DNA from: an uncultured Pigmentiphaga sp.
Lineage (GTDB): Bacteria > Pseudomonadota > Gammaproteobacteria > Burkholderiales > Burkholderiaceae_B
Assembly (NCBI GenBank): GCA_937891425.1
Contig: CALAGD010000014.1
Location: 1 to 40,082, forward strand
Length of the DNA stretch: 40,082 bases
Reading direction: 5' to 3'
Below, in pieces: positions 33,287 through 40,082 of this stretch. The first letter of the stretch is position 1; the number at the start of each line of letters is the position of its first letter. Made by a program: the position numbers and the translations under genes. Below the pieces are notes generated by a model, which was not told where the DNA came from, did no database searches, and was given only the letters and a program-made list of their open reading frames with translations.

Positions 33287-34486
33287 TCAAAGCACGGCGG
33301 CGATGGCTTTGGCGACGTAGTCGATATTGCCGCTGTTGAGAGCGGCGACACAGATGCGGCCGGTGCCGACGGCGTACACGCCGAACTCTTCGCGCAAGCG
33401 GTCGACCTGGGCGCTGGTAAGCCCGGAGTATGAAAACATGCCGCGTTGCCGCAGGATGAAGCTGAGATCCTGCTTCACGCCGTGTTCGGCGAGCTTGCTG
33501 ACCAGCTGTTCACGCATGCTGCGGATGCGGTCGCGCATGCCATTGAGCTCGGTTTCCCAGAGCGCGCGCAGCTCGGGCGAGGTCAACACCTTGCTGACGA
33601 TCGCACCACCGTGCGTGGGCGGGTTCGAGTAGTTGGTGCGAATGACGCGCTTGAGCTGGCTCAGTGCACGTGCTGCCTCGTCACTGTCGTCGGCCACGAT
33701 GGTGAGCGCACCCACGCGCTCGCCATACAGCGAGAAGGTCTTCGAGAACGATGAGCTGATGAACACCGTGAGGTTGGACGCGGCAAACAGCCGGACTGCA
33801 GTAGCGTCGGCGTCGAGGCCATCACCGAACCCCTGGTAAGCGATGTCGAGGAAGGGCGTGAGATTGCGTTCCTTCACCACCGCTACCACTTGTTGCCATT
33901 GTTCGGCCGTGAGGTCAACCCCGGTGGGGTTATGACAGCAGGCGTGCAGCACGACGATGGTGCGCTCGGGCATGGCCCGCAGGCTGGCCAGCATGTCGTC
34001 GAAGCGCACGCCGCGTGTGGCTGCGTCGTAGTACGGGTAGGCCACCACGCTGAATCCGGCCGCCTCGAACAGGGCGCGGTGGTTCTCCCAGCTGGGATCA
34101 CTGATGGCGACCTGTGCATCCGGCGTGATGCGCTTGAGGAAGTCGGCGCCGATCTTCAGTGCACCCGTGCCGCCCAGTGCCTGCGCGGTGACCAGGCGGC
34201 CGCTGGTCAGCAACGGCGACTCAGCGCCCAGCAGGAGGGCCTGTACTGCCTTGTTATAGGCCCCGATGCCATCAATGGGCAGGTAGGAGCGGGCAGCGGC
34301 GGACTCGGCGAGCGCTTGTTCGGCCCGCCGCACGGATTCGAGTAACGGGACGCGACCCTGGTCGTCGCAGTAAACGCCCACGCCCAGGTTGACCTTGTTT
34401 GGACGGGGGTCGGCGTTAAACTGTTCGGTCAACCCCAGGATGGGGTCGCGGGGCGCCATTTCGAGCGCAGCAAGTATCGAGCTCAT
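33287..34486 (-). CDS. tyrB: Aspartate/aromatic-amino-acid aminotransferase
   Basis: This is a 399-residue fold-type I PLP enzyme of the AspC/TyrB group that interconverts amino acids and 2-oxo acids with glutamate/2-oxoglutarate. Visible features: KVNLGVGVYCDDQGRVPLLESV near the start, the cofactor region ALGGTGALKIGADF, NPTG at 186-189, Asp214 in LDIAYQGF, the Schiff-base Lys249 in SSSFSKTFSLYGERVG, and RTNYSNPPTHGG. The end (GMFSYSGLTSAQVDRLREEFGVYAVGTGRICVA) fits both AspC and TyrB, so the symbol is tentative. The frame remains open far upstream across uvrB on the opposite strand; the ATG at 34486 matches the family start. It is divergent from uvrB. Confidence 0.93.
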   Translation of the reverse strand: MSSILAALEMAPRDPILGLTEQFNADPRPNKVNLGVGVYCDDQGRVPLLESVRRAEQALAESAAARSYLPIDGIGAYNKAVQALLLGAESPLLTSGRLVTAQALGGTGALKIGADFLKRITPDAQVAISDPSWENHRALFEAAGFSVVAYPYYDAATRGVRFDDMLASLRAMPERTIVVLHACCHNPTGVDLTAEQWQQVVAVVKERNLTPFLDIAYQGFGDGLDADATAVRLFAASNLTVFISSSFSKTFSLYGERVGALTIVADDSDEAARALSQLKRVIRTNYSNPPTHGGAIVSKVLTSPELRALWETELNGMRDRIRSMREQLVSKLAEHGVKQDLSFILRQRGMFSYSGLTSAQVDRLREEFGVYAVGTGRICVAALNSGNIDYVAKAIAAVL

Positions 34487-34603
34487 GGATGGGAGTACTA
34501 AAGCGGGGTAAGTAGAAACGTGATGTAACCCTGGATGCCCTGGCTTGTAAGGGGAGGCAGGGCGGGCGAGAATAACCGGTTGCACCGAATCTGTGAGTCT
34601 AGC

Positions 34604-36661
34604 ATGACGCAAGGTCGCTTCGTTGAGTTTGCAGGCAGTCCGTTTCAGCTTTACCAGCCGTATCCGCCCGCGGGCGACCAGCCTGCGGCCATTGAGGAAC
34701 TGGTTGAAGGCGTGCGGGATGGTCTGATGTTCCAGACATTGCTGGGAGTGACCGGTTCGGGCAAGACGTTCACCATGGCCAACGTCATCGCGCGCCTGGG
34801 CCGACCAGCCCTCATCCTGGCGCACAACAAGACGCTCGCCGCCCAGCTGTACGCTGAAATGCGCGAGTTCTTCCCGCGCAACGCGGTAGAGTACTTCGTC
34901 TCGTATTACGACTATTATCAGCCCGAGGCCTACGTTCCCAGCCGCGACCTCTTCATCGAGAAGGACTCCTCGGTGAACGAGCATATCGAACAGATGCGGC
35001 TGTCTGCCACCAAGAGCCTGCTCGAGCGACGCGACACCATCATCGTGGCCACCGTCTCGTGCATTTACGGTATCGGCAACCCGGCCGACTACCACGCCAT
35101 GGTGCTCACGTTGCGCACGGGCGACGAGATCGGTCAGCGCGAGATCATACGCCGCCTCGTGGCCATGCAGTACACGCGCAACGATGTCGACTTCACGCGC
35201 GGTACGTTCCGGGTGCGAGGCGAAACCATCGACGTATTCCCGGCTGAACATGCGGAACTGGCGGTGCGCATCACCCTGTTCGACGACGAGATCGAGAACC
35301 TTGAGCTGTTCGACCCGCTAACGGGACGGGTACGCCAGAAAATCCTGCGCTTCACGGTATATCCCAGTTCACATTACGTCACGCCCCGGGAAACCGTGCT
35401 CCGGGCCATCGACTCGATCAAGGCAGAACTTGAGGAGCGTGTGCGCTTTTTCGTCAATCAGGGCAAGCTGGTCGAAGCACAGCGCCTCGAACAGCGCACG
35501 CGCTACGACCTCGAAATGTTGCAGGAGCTGGGTTTCTGCAAGGGCATCGAGAACTATAGCCGACACTTTTCGGGGGCCAGGCCGGGAGAGCCGCCGCCCA
35601 CCCTGGTCGATTACCTGCCCGCCGATGCGCTTATGTTCATCGACGAAAGCCATGTCACCATAGGGCAGCTGGGCGGCATGTACAGAGGCGACTTCGCCCG
35701 CAAGACCAATCTGGTCGATTATGGATTCCGGCTGCCTTCGGCCCTCGACAATCGCCCGCTGCGCCTGGACGAGTTCGAACAGCGCATGCGGCAGTGCATC
35801 TTCGTGTCGGCGACGCCAGCCGCTTACGAAGAGGAACACTCCGACAAGATCGTCGAGCAGGTGGTGCGTCCCACCGGGCTGGTCGACCCTGTGGTGGAGG
35901 TGCGTCCTGCCAGCACTCAGGTTGACGACGTATTGAGCGAGATCCGGCTGCGGGTCGCACGGAGCGAACGCGTGCTGATCACCACCCTTACCAAGCGCAT
36001 GGCGGAAGACCTGACCGACTTCCTCGCCGAACACGGTGTGAAGGTGCGTTACCTGCACTCCGACATCGACACGGTCGAACGTGCCGAGATCATCCGCGAC
36101 CTGCGCCTGGGCGTCTTCGACGTACTGGTGGGCATCAACCTGTTGCGCGAGGGGCTGGATATTCCCGAAGTGTCGCTGGTGGCCATACTCGATGCTGACA
36201 AGGAGGGCTTCCTGCGGTCCGAACGCAGCCTTATCCAGACCATCGGCCGGGCTGCACGCAATCTCAACGGCACGGCCATCCTCTATGCCGACACGATGAC
36301 TGATTCGATGAAGCGCGCCATCTCCGAAACCGAGAGACGCCGCGAGAAGCAGCTGCGGTTCAACCGCGAGCACGGCATTACACCGGTCGGCGTGAAGAAG
36401 GAAGTTCGCGATCTCATCGACGGCGTGGTGGCGGTCGAGCCCGACAAATTCACGGCACCTGCGTTCGAAACCGACCAACTCGACGAGAAGCAGCTGGCCC
36501 GTGAGATCCGGCGGCTCGAAAAGGCCATGCTCGAACATGCGCGCAACCTCGAGTTCGAACAGGCGGCGCGGGCGCGCGACCAGCTGCTCGCGCTGCGTCA
36601 ACGCGCTTTCGGTGCCAGCGGCCAGGAGAATGTGCCGCTGGCGACGGGCAGCGATGCCTGA
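34604..36661 (+). CDS. uvrB: Excinuclease ABC subunit B
   Basis: The 685-residue UvrB verifies damage after UvrA loading and recruits UvrC in nucleotide excision repair. Walker A is GVTGSGKT at 48-55, and the damage-probing beta-hairpin contains YYDYYQPEAYVPSRD at about 101-115. Helicase motifs include FIDESHVT, the VSATPA-like SATPAAYE, LREGLDIPEVSLVAILDADKEGFLRS and QTIGRAARN. The UVR motif that binds UvrC is at the C-terminus (EIRRLEKAMLEHARNLEFEQAARARDQLLALRQ). The ATG at 34604 was chosen by family start. No CTGT-N8-ACAG LexA box was found in the 117-base gap upstream. Confidence 0.98.
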   Translation: MTQGRFVEFAGSPFQLYQPYPPAGDQPAAIEELVEGVRDGLMFQTLLGVTGSGKTFTMANVIARLGRPALILAHNKTLAAQLYAEMREFFPRNAVEYFVSYYDYYQPEAYVPSRDLFIEKDSSVNEHIEQMRLSATKSLLERRDTIIVATVSCIYGIGNPADYHAMVLTLRTGDEIGQREIIRRLVAMQYTRNDVDFTRGTFRVRGETIDVFPAEHAELAVRITLFDDEIENLELFDPLTGRVRQKILRFTVYPSSHYVTPRETVLRAIDSIKAELEERVRFFVNQGKLVEAQRLEQRTRYDLEMLQELGFCKGIENYSRHFSGARPGEPPPTLVDYLPADALMFIDESHVTIGQLGGMYRGDFARKTNLVDYGFRLPSALDNRPLRLDEFEQRMRQCIFVSATPAAYEEEHSDKIVEQVVRPTGLVDPVVEVRPASTQVDDVLSEIRLRVARSERVLITTLTKRMAEDLTDFLAEHGVKVRYLHSDIDTVERAEIIRDLRLGVFDVLVGINLLREGLDIPEVSLVAILDADKEGFLRSERSLIQTIGRAARNLNGTAILYADTMTDSMKRAISETERRREKQLRFNREHGITPVGVKKEVRDLIDGVVAVEPDKFTAPAFETDQLDEKQLAREIRRLEKAMLEHARNLEFEQAARARDQLLALRQRAFGASGQENVPLATGSDA

Positions 36662-37015
36662 GGCGACCGCGGTCGCGCCCCGGGCACCACGGTAACGTCA
36701 ACCGGGGCTGCCATGGCGCCGGGCATGAAGAATCCGAGGCTTGATCCCGCCGACACGCCTGGTACCGCAGTTGACTGCAGCGCCGGGCGCCACGAGATTC
36801 TGCCTCTGGGGAGGAGGTTGTGTGGCGCGCGTTTTGCGGGGCACAAATTGTGCGCTGCAGAACCCTGTTCAGGCACCTTGCGAATGCCGTTTGGGGGGCG
36901 AGATCGTTGCATCGAGACAACCTAGGGTTAACCCTTGTAATGGACTCCCGTATTTCCCGGGGCATTAGTTAAAAAAAACTTGAAATATATCGGGTTTTCC
37001 CTCACACTTACCACC
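36662..37015. other. Intergenic region with two perfect palindromes
   Basis: These 354 bases separate uvrB from the phosphatase gene and hold no supportable gene. Symmetrical elements are GCGACCGCGGTCGC (36663-36676), GCACAAATTGTGC (36841-36853) and AGGGTTAACCCT (36924-36935). The last 55 bases are AT-rich, with an A8 run and AATATAT about 30 bases before the ATG, and probably contain the phosphatase promoter, although no clean -35/-10 pair can be assigned. Confidence 0.5.
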
Positions 37016-37507
37016 ATGATGACCAAGGTTCTTTTCGTAAGCATGGGCAACGTCTGCCGCTCGCCGAGCGCGCAGGCTGTGTTTCAACACATGGCCAACG
37101 AGGCGGGGTTGGCCGATCTCGTGCAAAGTGATTCCGCAGGCACCCACGCATTCCATATTGGCGAGGGGGCCGATGCTCGCGCAGTTGCGGCGGCGCGCAA
37201 GCGTGGTTACGACATCTCGGGTCACGTCGCGCGGCAGATCCGTCCGGAAGACTTCCACGAGTACGACCTCATTCTCGCCATGGATTGGGACAACCTTTCC
37301 GCACTGCGTCGCATGGCGCCGCGCATGCATCACCACAAGATGATGTTGCTGATGCGCTTTGCAAACGAGTTCGAGGAAGCCACAGTGCCCGATCCCTACT
37401 ACGGCGGGGCAGAAGGGTTCAACAAGGTACTCGACTACATCGAAGACGCCTGCCAGGGCGTGCTTGAAGTCGTGCGCAAGCGCGCGACCCAGTATCAGGC
37501 GGCCTGA
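37016..37507 (+). CDS. Low-molecular-weight tyrosine phosphatase with Ser in place of the nucleophile Cys
   Basis: The 163-residue protein has the LMW-PTP fold and normal length. The P-loop reads VLFVSMGNVCRSPSA: family members have C-x-G-N-x-C-R-S, and the first Cys is the phospho-accepting nucleophile. Here that position is Ser9 (codon AGC, 37040-37042), while Cys14, Arg15 and Ser16 remain. The general acid Asp126 in VPDPYYGG, the DSAGTHAFHIGEGAD loop and LAMDWDN are intact. A Cys-to-Ser change normally abolishes catalysis but keeps ligand binding, so this may be a pseudophosphatase. ATG codons at 37016 and 37019 are both possible starts. In relatives I know, this gene precedes iscR-iscS-iscU. 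Confidence 0.9.
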   Translation: MMTKVLFVSMGNVCRSPSAQAVFQHMANEAGLADLVQSDSAGTHAFHIGEGADARAVAAARKRGYDISGHVARQIRPEDFHEYDLILAMDWDNLSALRRMAPRMHHHKMMLLMRFANEFEEATVPDPYYGGAEGFNKVLDYIEDACQGVLEVVRKRATQYQAA

Positions 37508-38126
37508 AGCAACGGGCTGGCCCGGGCGGCATTCAGACAGGCTTTGCAGACTTTGGGGCTCGGCGCGCCACGGTCATGCACGAAAAGGCTGCGTGCATGA
37601 TGCCTGCACCACAGCGCGGTGTGGCCGGGATGGTTCAACGCGGTTTCTCACACACTCACTTTCAGGGCGTTAGACGCGAAGCGGCTGCCGTCAGGTAGCC
37701 GCTTTTTGCCATTGGTGCGCCTGATTGGGGAGTACCCGCCGTCGGCGGTGCGCGTATCGGGCCTGTACACAGGCGCTGAACTGACCAAGGTTCCGAAACA
37801 GTGGACGAACCCGACACCGCTCTCGCACCACGATCCCGTCAACCCGGCCACAGCGTTGACAGGCTGGCTGCGGGCGTGACGTTTACCGCAAGCTGCGAGA
37901 GTCACAGTGTATCACTAGTGCGTCAGGACCGTTGGCGCACCCCCGATATCTTATACTTGACGGTTCCCCGGCATCTACGGCTCGAGACGTTCTGTGCGCT
38001 GGCACTCGCGGCCCGACGTGATGGCGGGGCTCCGTTCGCAGGCCAGGAAGGCCGGTGGCGTCTGGCACCCGGCACTTGATTTCGCGTCAGTCGCCACCAA
38101 CTGTACCCCTAGTGCCCACCTACACC
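37508..38126. other. 619-base gap where iscR would be expected
   Basis: No intact gene is recognisable on either strand between the phosphatase and iscS. The terminator at 37679 lies within it. TATACTTGAC at 37952-37961 includes ATACTTGAC, which matches the left half of the IscR type 1 consensus, but the right half is not conserved. A short frame around 37945-38080 (YLTVPRHLRLETFCALALAARRDGG) bears a faint resemblance to the IscR N-terminus, too weak to call a pseudogene. A promoter for iscS must lie in the last ~400 bases, but I cannot place it. Confidence 0.5.
37679..37707 (+). terminator. Rho-independent terminator after the phosphatase gene
   Basis: AAGCGGCT (37679-37686) and AGCCGCTT (37697-37704) form an eight-base stem with a ten-base loop and run into TTTTT. 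It lies 171 bases after the phosphatase stop and separates that transcript from iscS. Confidence 0.8.
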
Positions 38127-39341
38127 ATGACGAAGCGACTTGTCTATCTCGATAATGCGGCGACCACGCCGGTGGATCCGCGTGTGGCCGAACAGATGAT
38201 TCCCTGGCTGACCGAGCATTTCGGCAACCCCGCTTCGCGCAGCCATGCCTATGGGTGGGAAGCGGAAGACGCGGTGGAGCAGGCGCGCGCGCAGGTGGCG
38301 GCACTGGTCAATGCCGACCCGCGGGAGATTGTCTGGACGTCAGGTGCCACGGAATCTGACAACCTGGCCATCAAGGGGGCGGCGCAGGCCAATGCGGCGC
38401 GGGGAAGGCACATCGTGACGGTCAAGACGGAGCACAAGGCCGTGCTCGACACCTGCCGTGCGCTGGAACAACAGGGCTTCGAGGTCACCTTCCTCGATGT
38501 TCAGCCCGATGGGCGGCTTGACCTCGACGCCTTCGTTGCTGCCTTGCGGCACGATACCATCCTGGCGTCGGTGATGCATGTGAACAGCGAGATCGGCGTC
38601 ATCCAGGATATCGAAACGCTGGGCGAACTCTGCCGCGAGCGTGGCGTCATCTTTCACGTCGATGCGGCCCAGTCGGCAGGCAAGGTCGACATCGACCTGC
38701 AGCGCCTGAAGGTCGACCTGATGTCGTTCTCGGCGCACAAGATTTACGGACCGAAGGGCATCGGTGCGCTGTATGTGCGGCGCAAGCCCAGGGTGCGCAT
38801 CGAGCCGCAAATCCACGGCGGCGGGCACGAGCGCGGGATGCGTTCGGGCACTCTGCCTACCCATCAGATCGTAGGCATGGGTGCGGCATTCCAGCTGGCT
38901 GCCGAAGAAATGCGGTCGGAACGGGATCGGGTACGCAAACTGCGCGATCGCCTGTGGCACGAGTTGTCGAAGATCGAAGCCATCATCCTGAACGGCAGTC
39001 TCGAGCATCGTGTTGCGCACAACCTGAACGTGAGCGTGCCTTATGTCGAAGGGGAAGCCCTGATGATGGGGCTCAGCAAGGAACTGGCCGTGTCCAGTGG
39101 GTCGGCCTGTACTTCGGCCAGCCTCGAGCCGTCGTACGTCCTGCGGGCACTGGGTCGCGAAGACGCGTTGGCGCACAGCGCCATCCGTTTCTCGTTGGGG
39201 CGATTCACCACGGAAGATGACATCGACACGGCAGTGCGCGTGGTGACCGGGACGGTGAACCACTTGCGGGAGATGTCGCCCCTCTGGGACATGGTAAAAC
39301 AGGGTATCGACCTCAGTTCAGTGCAGTGGTCCACCCGGTAA
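38127..39341 (+). CDS. iscS: Cysteine desulfurase IscS with substituted PLP-contact residue
   Basis: The 404-residue IscS matches the E. coli length and most of its sequence. PLP residues present: TSGATESDN at 71-79, His103 in KTEHKAVLDTC, Asp179 and Gln182 in HVDAAQSAGK, and Lys205 in SFSAHKIYGPKG. The persulfide Cys328 is in SSGSACTSASLEPSY. One departure stands out: HVNSEIGV at 151-158 has Ser154 (codon AGC, 38586-38588) where E. coli has Asn155, an invariant asparagine that contacts the cofactor; SufS in this window keeps it (Asn214). The ATG at 38127 has no strong ribosome binding site. It normally donates sulfur to IscU, thiamine and tRNA modification. Confidence 0.96.
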   Translation: MTKRLVYLDNAATTPVDPRVAEQMIPWLTEHFGNPASRSHAYGWEAEDAVEQARAQVAALVNADPREIVWTSGATESDNLAIKGAAQANAARGRHIVTVKTEHKAVLDTCRALEQQGFEVTFLDVQPDGRLDLDAFVAALRHDTILASVMHVNSEIGVIQDIETLGELCRERGVIFHVDAAQSAGKVDIDLQRLKVDLMSFSAHKIYGPKGIGALYVRRKPRVRIEPQIHGGGHERGMRSGTLPTHQIVGMGAAFQLAAEEMRSERDRVRKLRDRLWHELSKIEAIILNGSLEHRVAHNLNVSVPYVEGEALMMGLSKELAVSSGSACTSASLEPSYVLRALGREDALAHSAIRFSLGRFTTEDDIDTAVRVVTGTVNHLREMSPLWDMVKQGIDLSSVQWSTR

Positions 39342-39377
39342 AGCGCACAGCATTTCGCGTGACCCAGGAGTTCGTGC

Positions 39378-39761
39378 ATGGTTTATAGCGACAAGGTCAT
39401 TGACCACTACGAAAATCCCAGAAATGTCGGTTCGTTCGATAGCGCTGAGGCGGACGTAGGAACCGGCATCGTAGGGTCGCCGGCCAGTGGTGAGGTGATC
39501 CGGTTGCAGATCAGGGTCGAGAACGGCGTCATCGTCGACGCACGCTTCAAGACCTACGGCTGCGGGGCGGCCATCGCGTCCAGCTCGCTTGCAACAGAGT
39601 GGATCAAGGGCAAGACGCTCGACGATGCGCTCAGGATTCGCAATACCGCCATAGCGCACGAGCTGTCGCTGCCGCCGCTCAAGCTACACTGTTCGATTCT
39701 GGCGGAGGACGCCATCAAGGCGGCTGTCAACGACTATCGCCAGAAACACGTCATCAACTGA
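39378..39761 (+). CDS. iscU: IscU scaffold protein with altered cluster ligands (C37S, D39E)
   Basis: The 127-residue protein is clearly IscU: MVYSDKVIDHYENPRNVGSF, KTYGCGAAIASSSLATEW and HCSILAEDAIKAAV. The canonical ligand set is Cys37, Asp39, Cys63, His105 and Cys106 (E. coli numbers). Here GAPACGD is GSPASGE, so Cys37 is Ser (AGT, 39486-39488) and Asp39 is Glu (GAG, 39492-39494), while the other three ligands remain (Cys62, His104 and Cys105 here). The HscA-recognition motif LPPVK is LPPLK (98-102). The gene lies 36 bases after iscS, with CAGGAG upstream of the ATG. Full length and good conservation elsewhere argue that it is still translated. Confidence 0.95.
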   Translation: MVYSDKVIDHYENPRNVGSFDSAEADVGTGIVGSPASGEVIRLQIRVENGVIVDARFKTYGCGAAIASSSLATEWIKGKTLDDALRIRNTAIAHELSLPPLKLHCSILAEDAIKAAVNDYRQKHVIN

Positions 39762-39820
39762 AAACAGACGCGACTGTATCTCGCGTGGTATACATGACTG
39801 AAATAGTTCACGGAGGCGCC

Positions 39821-40082
39821 ATGTCAGTTTCACTTACCGAAAGTGCAGCACGTCACGTTGCCGAGCAGCTCCAGCAGCGGGGCAAGGGAATCGGACTGCG
39901 GCTGGGGGTGCGCACCACGGGGTGTTCAGGGCTGGCGTACAAGCTCGATTTCGTCGATGAGCCCCAGCCGGACGATCAGGTTTTCGAAAGCCAGGGCATC
40001 AAGGTGTTCGTCGATGCACAAAGTCTGGTGTACCTCGACGGTACCGAACTCGACTATGTGCGTGAAGGATTGGGAGAAGCCT
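39821..40082 (+). CDS. iscA: Fe-S assembly protein IscA, 5' part
   Basis: The gene runs off the right edge after 87 codons. MSVSLTESAARHVAEQL, GLRLGVRTTGCSGLAYKLDFVDEP and VYLDGTELDYVREGLGEA follow IscA of the A-type carrier family, which hands clusters to target proteins. Cys35 of the GCSG motif is present; the C-terminal CxC pair lies outside the window. GGAGG at 39812-39816 fixes the ATG at 39821, although an in-frame ATG at 39794 exists. It follows iscU by 59 bases in the same operon. Confidence 0.95.
   Translation, partial: MSVSLTESAARHVAEQLQQRGKGIGLRLGVRTTGCSGLAYKLDFVDEPQPDDQVFESQGIKVFVDAQSLVYLDGTELDYVREGLGEA

Noticed and set aside
34487..34603. Search for a LexA box upstream of uvrB
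   Set aside because: No CTGT-N8-ACAG or near match seen in the interval, so SOS control cannot be supported.
34487..35251. Open frame on the minus strand extending the aminotransferase by 255 codons across uvrB
   Set aside because: The family starts at the ATG at 34486; the upstream part is the antisense of the well-conserved uvrB gene and has no domain likeness.

Overview
The window is chromosomal DNA from a GC-rich betaproteobacterium, most likely a Burkholderiales member of the Bordetella/Alcaligenaceae type. The basis is recognition of protein families and gene order: pheT-ihfA-merR, a RhlE helicase, dnaE followed by lipopolysaccharide core genes, and a low-molecular-weight phosphatase next to isc genes. 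No database search was run. Almost all of it is ordinary, densely packed coding sequence. I see no insertion sequence, phage, CRISPR array or plasmid-type gene.

Layout. (1) 1-1716: end of pheT, then ihfA and a MerR-type regulator. (2) 1874-8894: a complete SUF iron-sulfur operon, made of an Rrf2 regulator, sufB, sufC, sufD, sufS, a SufU-type protein and sufT. It is led by a sigma70-like promoter with a perfect palindrome inside it and closed by a hairpin terminator. (3) 8978-13277: a small membrane protein, a CaiB-type CoA transferase (minus), an OpgC-like acyltransferase, a GntR/FCD regulator (minus) and tRNA-Pro(GGG). (4) 13505-20755: a cupin protein, opgD (minus), opgG-opgH and a hypothetical membrane protein. 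With the OpgC-like gene this is an osmoregulated periplasmic glucan locus. (5) 20934-25993: rhlE and dnaE. (6) 26001-33237: a tightly packed LPS core/outer-polysaccharide cluster of two paralogous deacetylases, four glycosyltransferases and a WaaL-type ligase, continuing directly from dnaE. (7) 33287-36661: an aspartate/aromatic aminotransferase (minus) divergent from uvrB. (8) 37016-40082: a low-molecular-weight tyrosine phosphatase, a 619-base gap, then iscS, iscU and the start of iscA.

The most unusual part is region 8. The phosphatase-iscR-iscS-iscU order that I know from relatives lacks iscR here. Three successive intact genes each carry a substitution to serine at a key residue: the phosphatase nucleophile cysteine (Ser9), the PLP-contacting asparagine of IscS (Ser154) and the first cluster-ligand cysteine of IscU (Ser37, with Asp39 changed to Glu). 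The SUF operon 30 kb away keeps every catalytic and ligand residue I can check and has its own iron-sulfur-type regulator. My inference is that SUF has become the main assembly route, and that the isc locus has lost its normal regulator and either changed function or begun to lose it. The reading frames remain full length, which argues against simple decay.

Other points worth a second look are the palindromic operators at the suf and rhlE promoters, the cluster of GCATGC sites upstream of the GntR gene, the paired deacetylases in the LPS cluster and the near-complete glucan locus.
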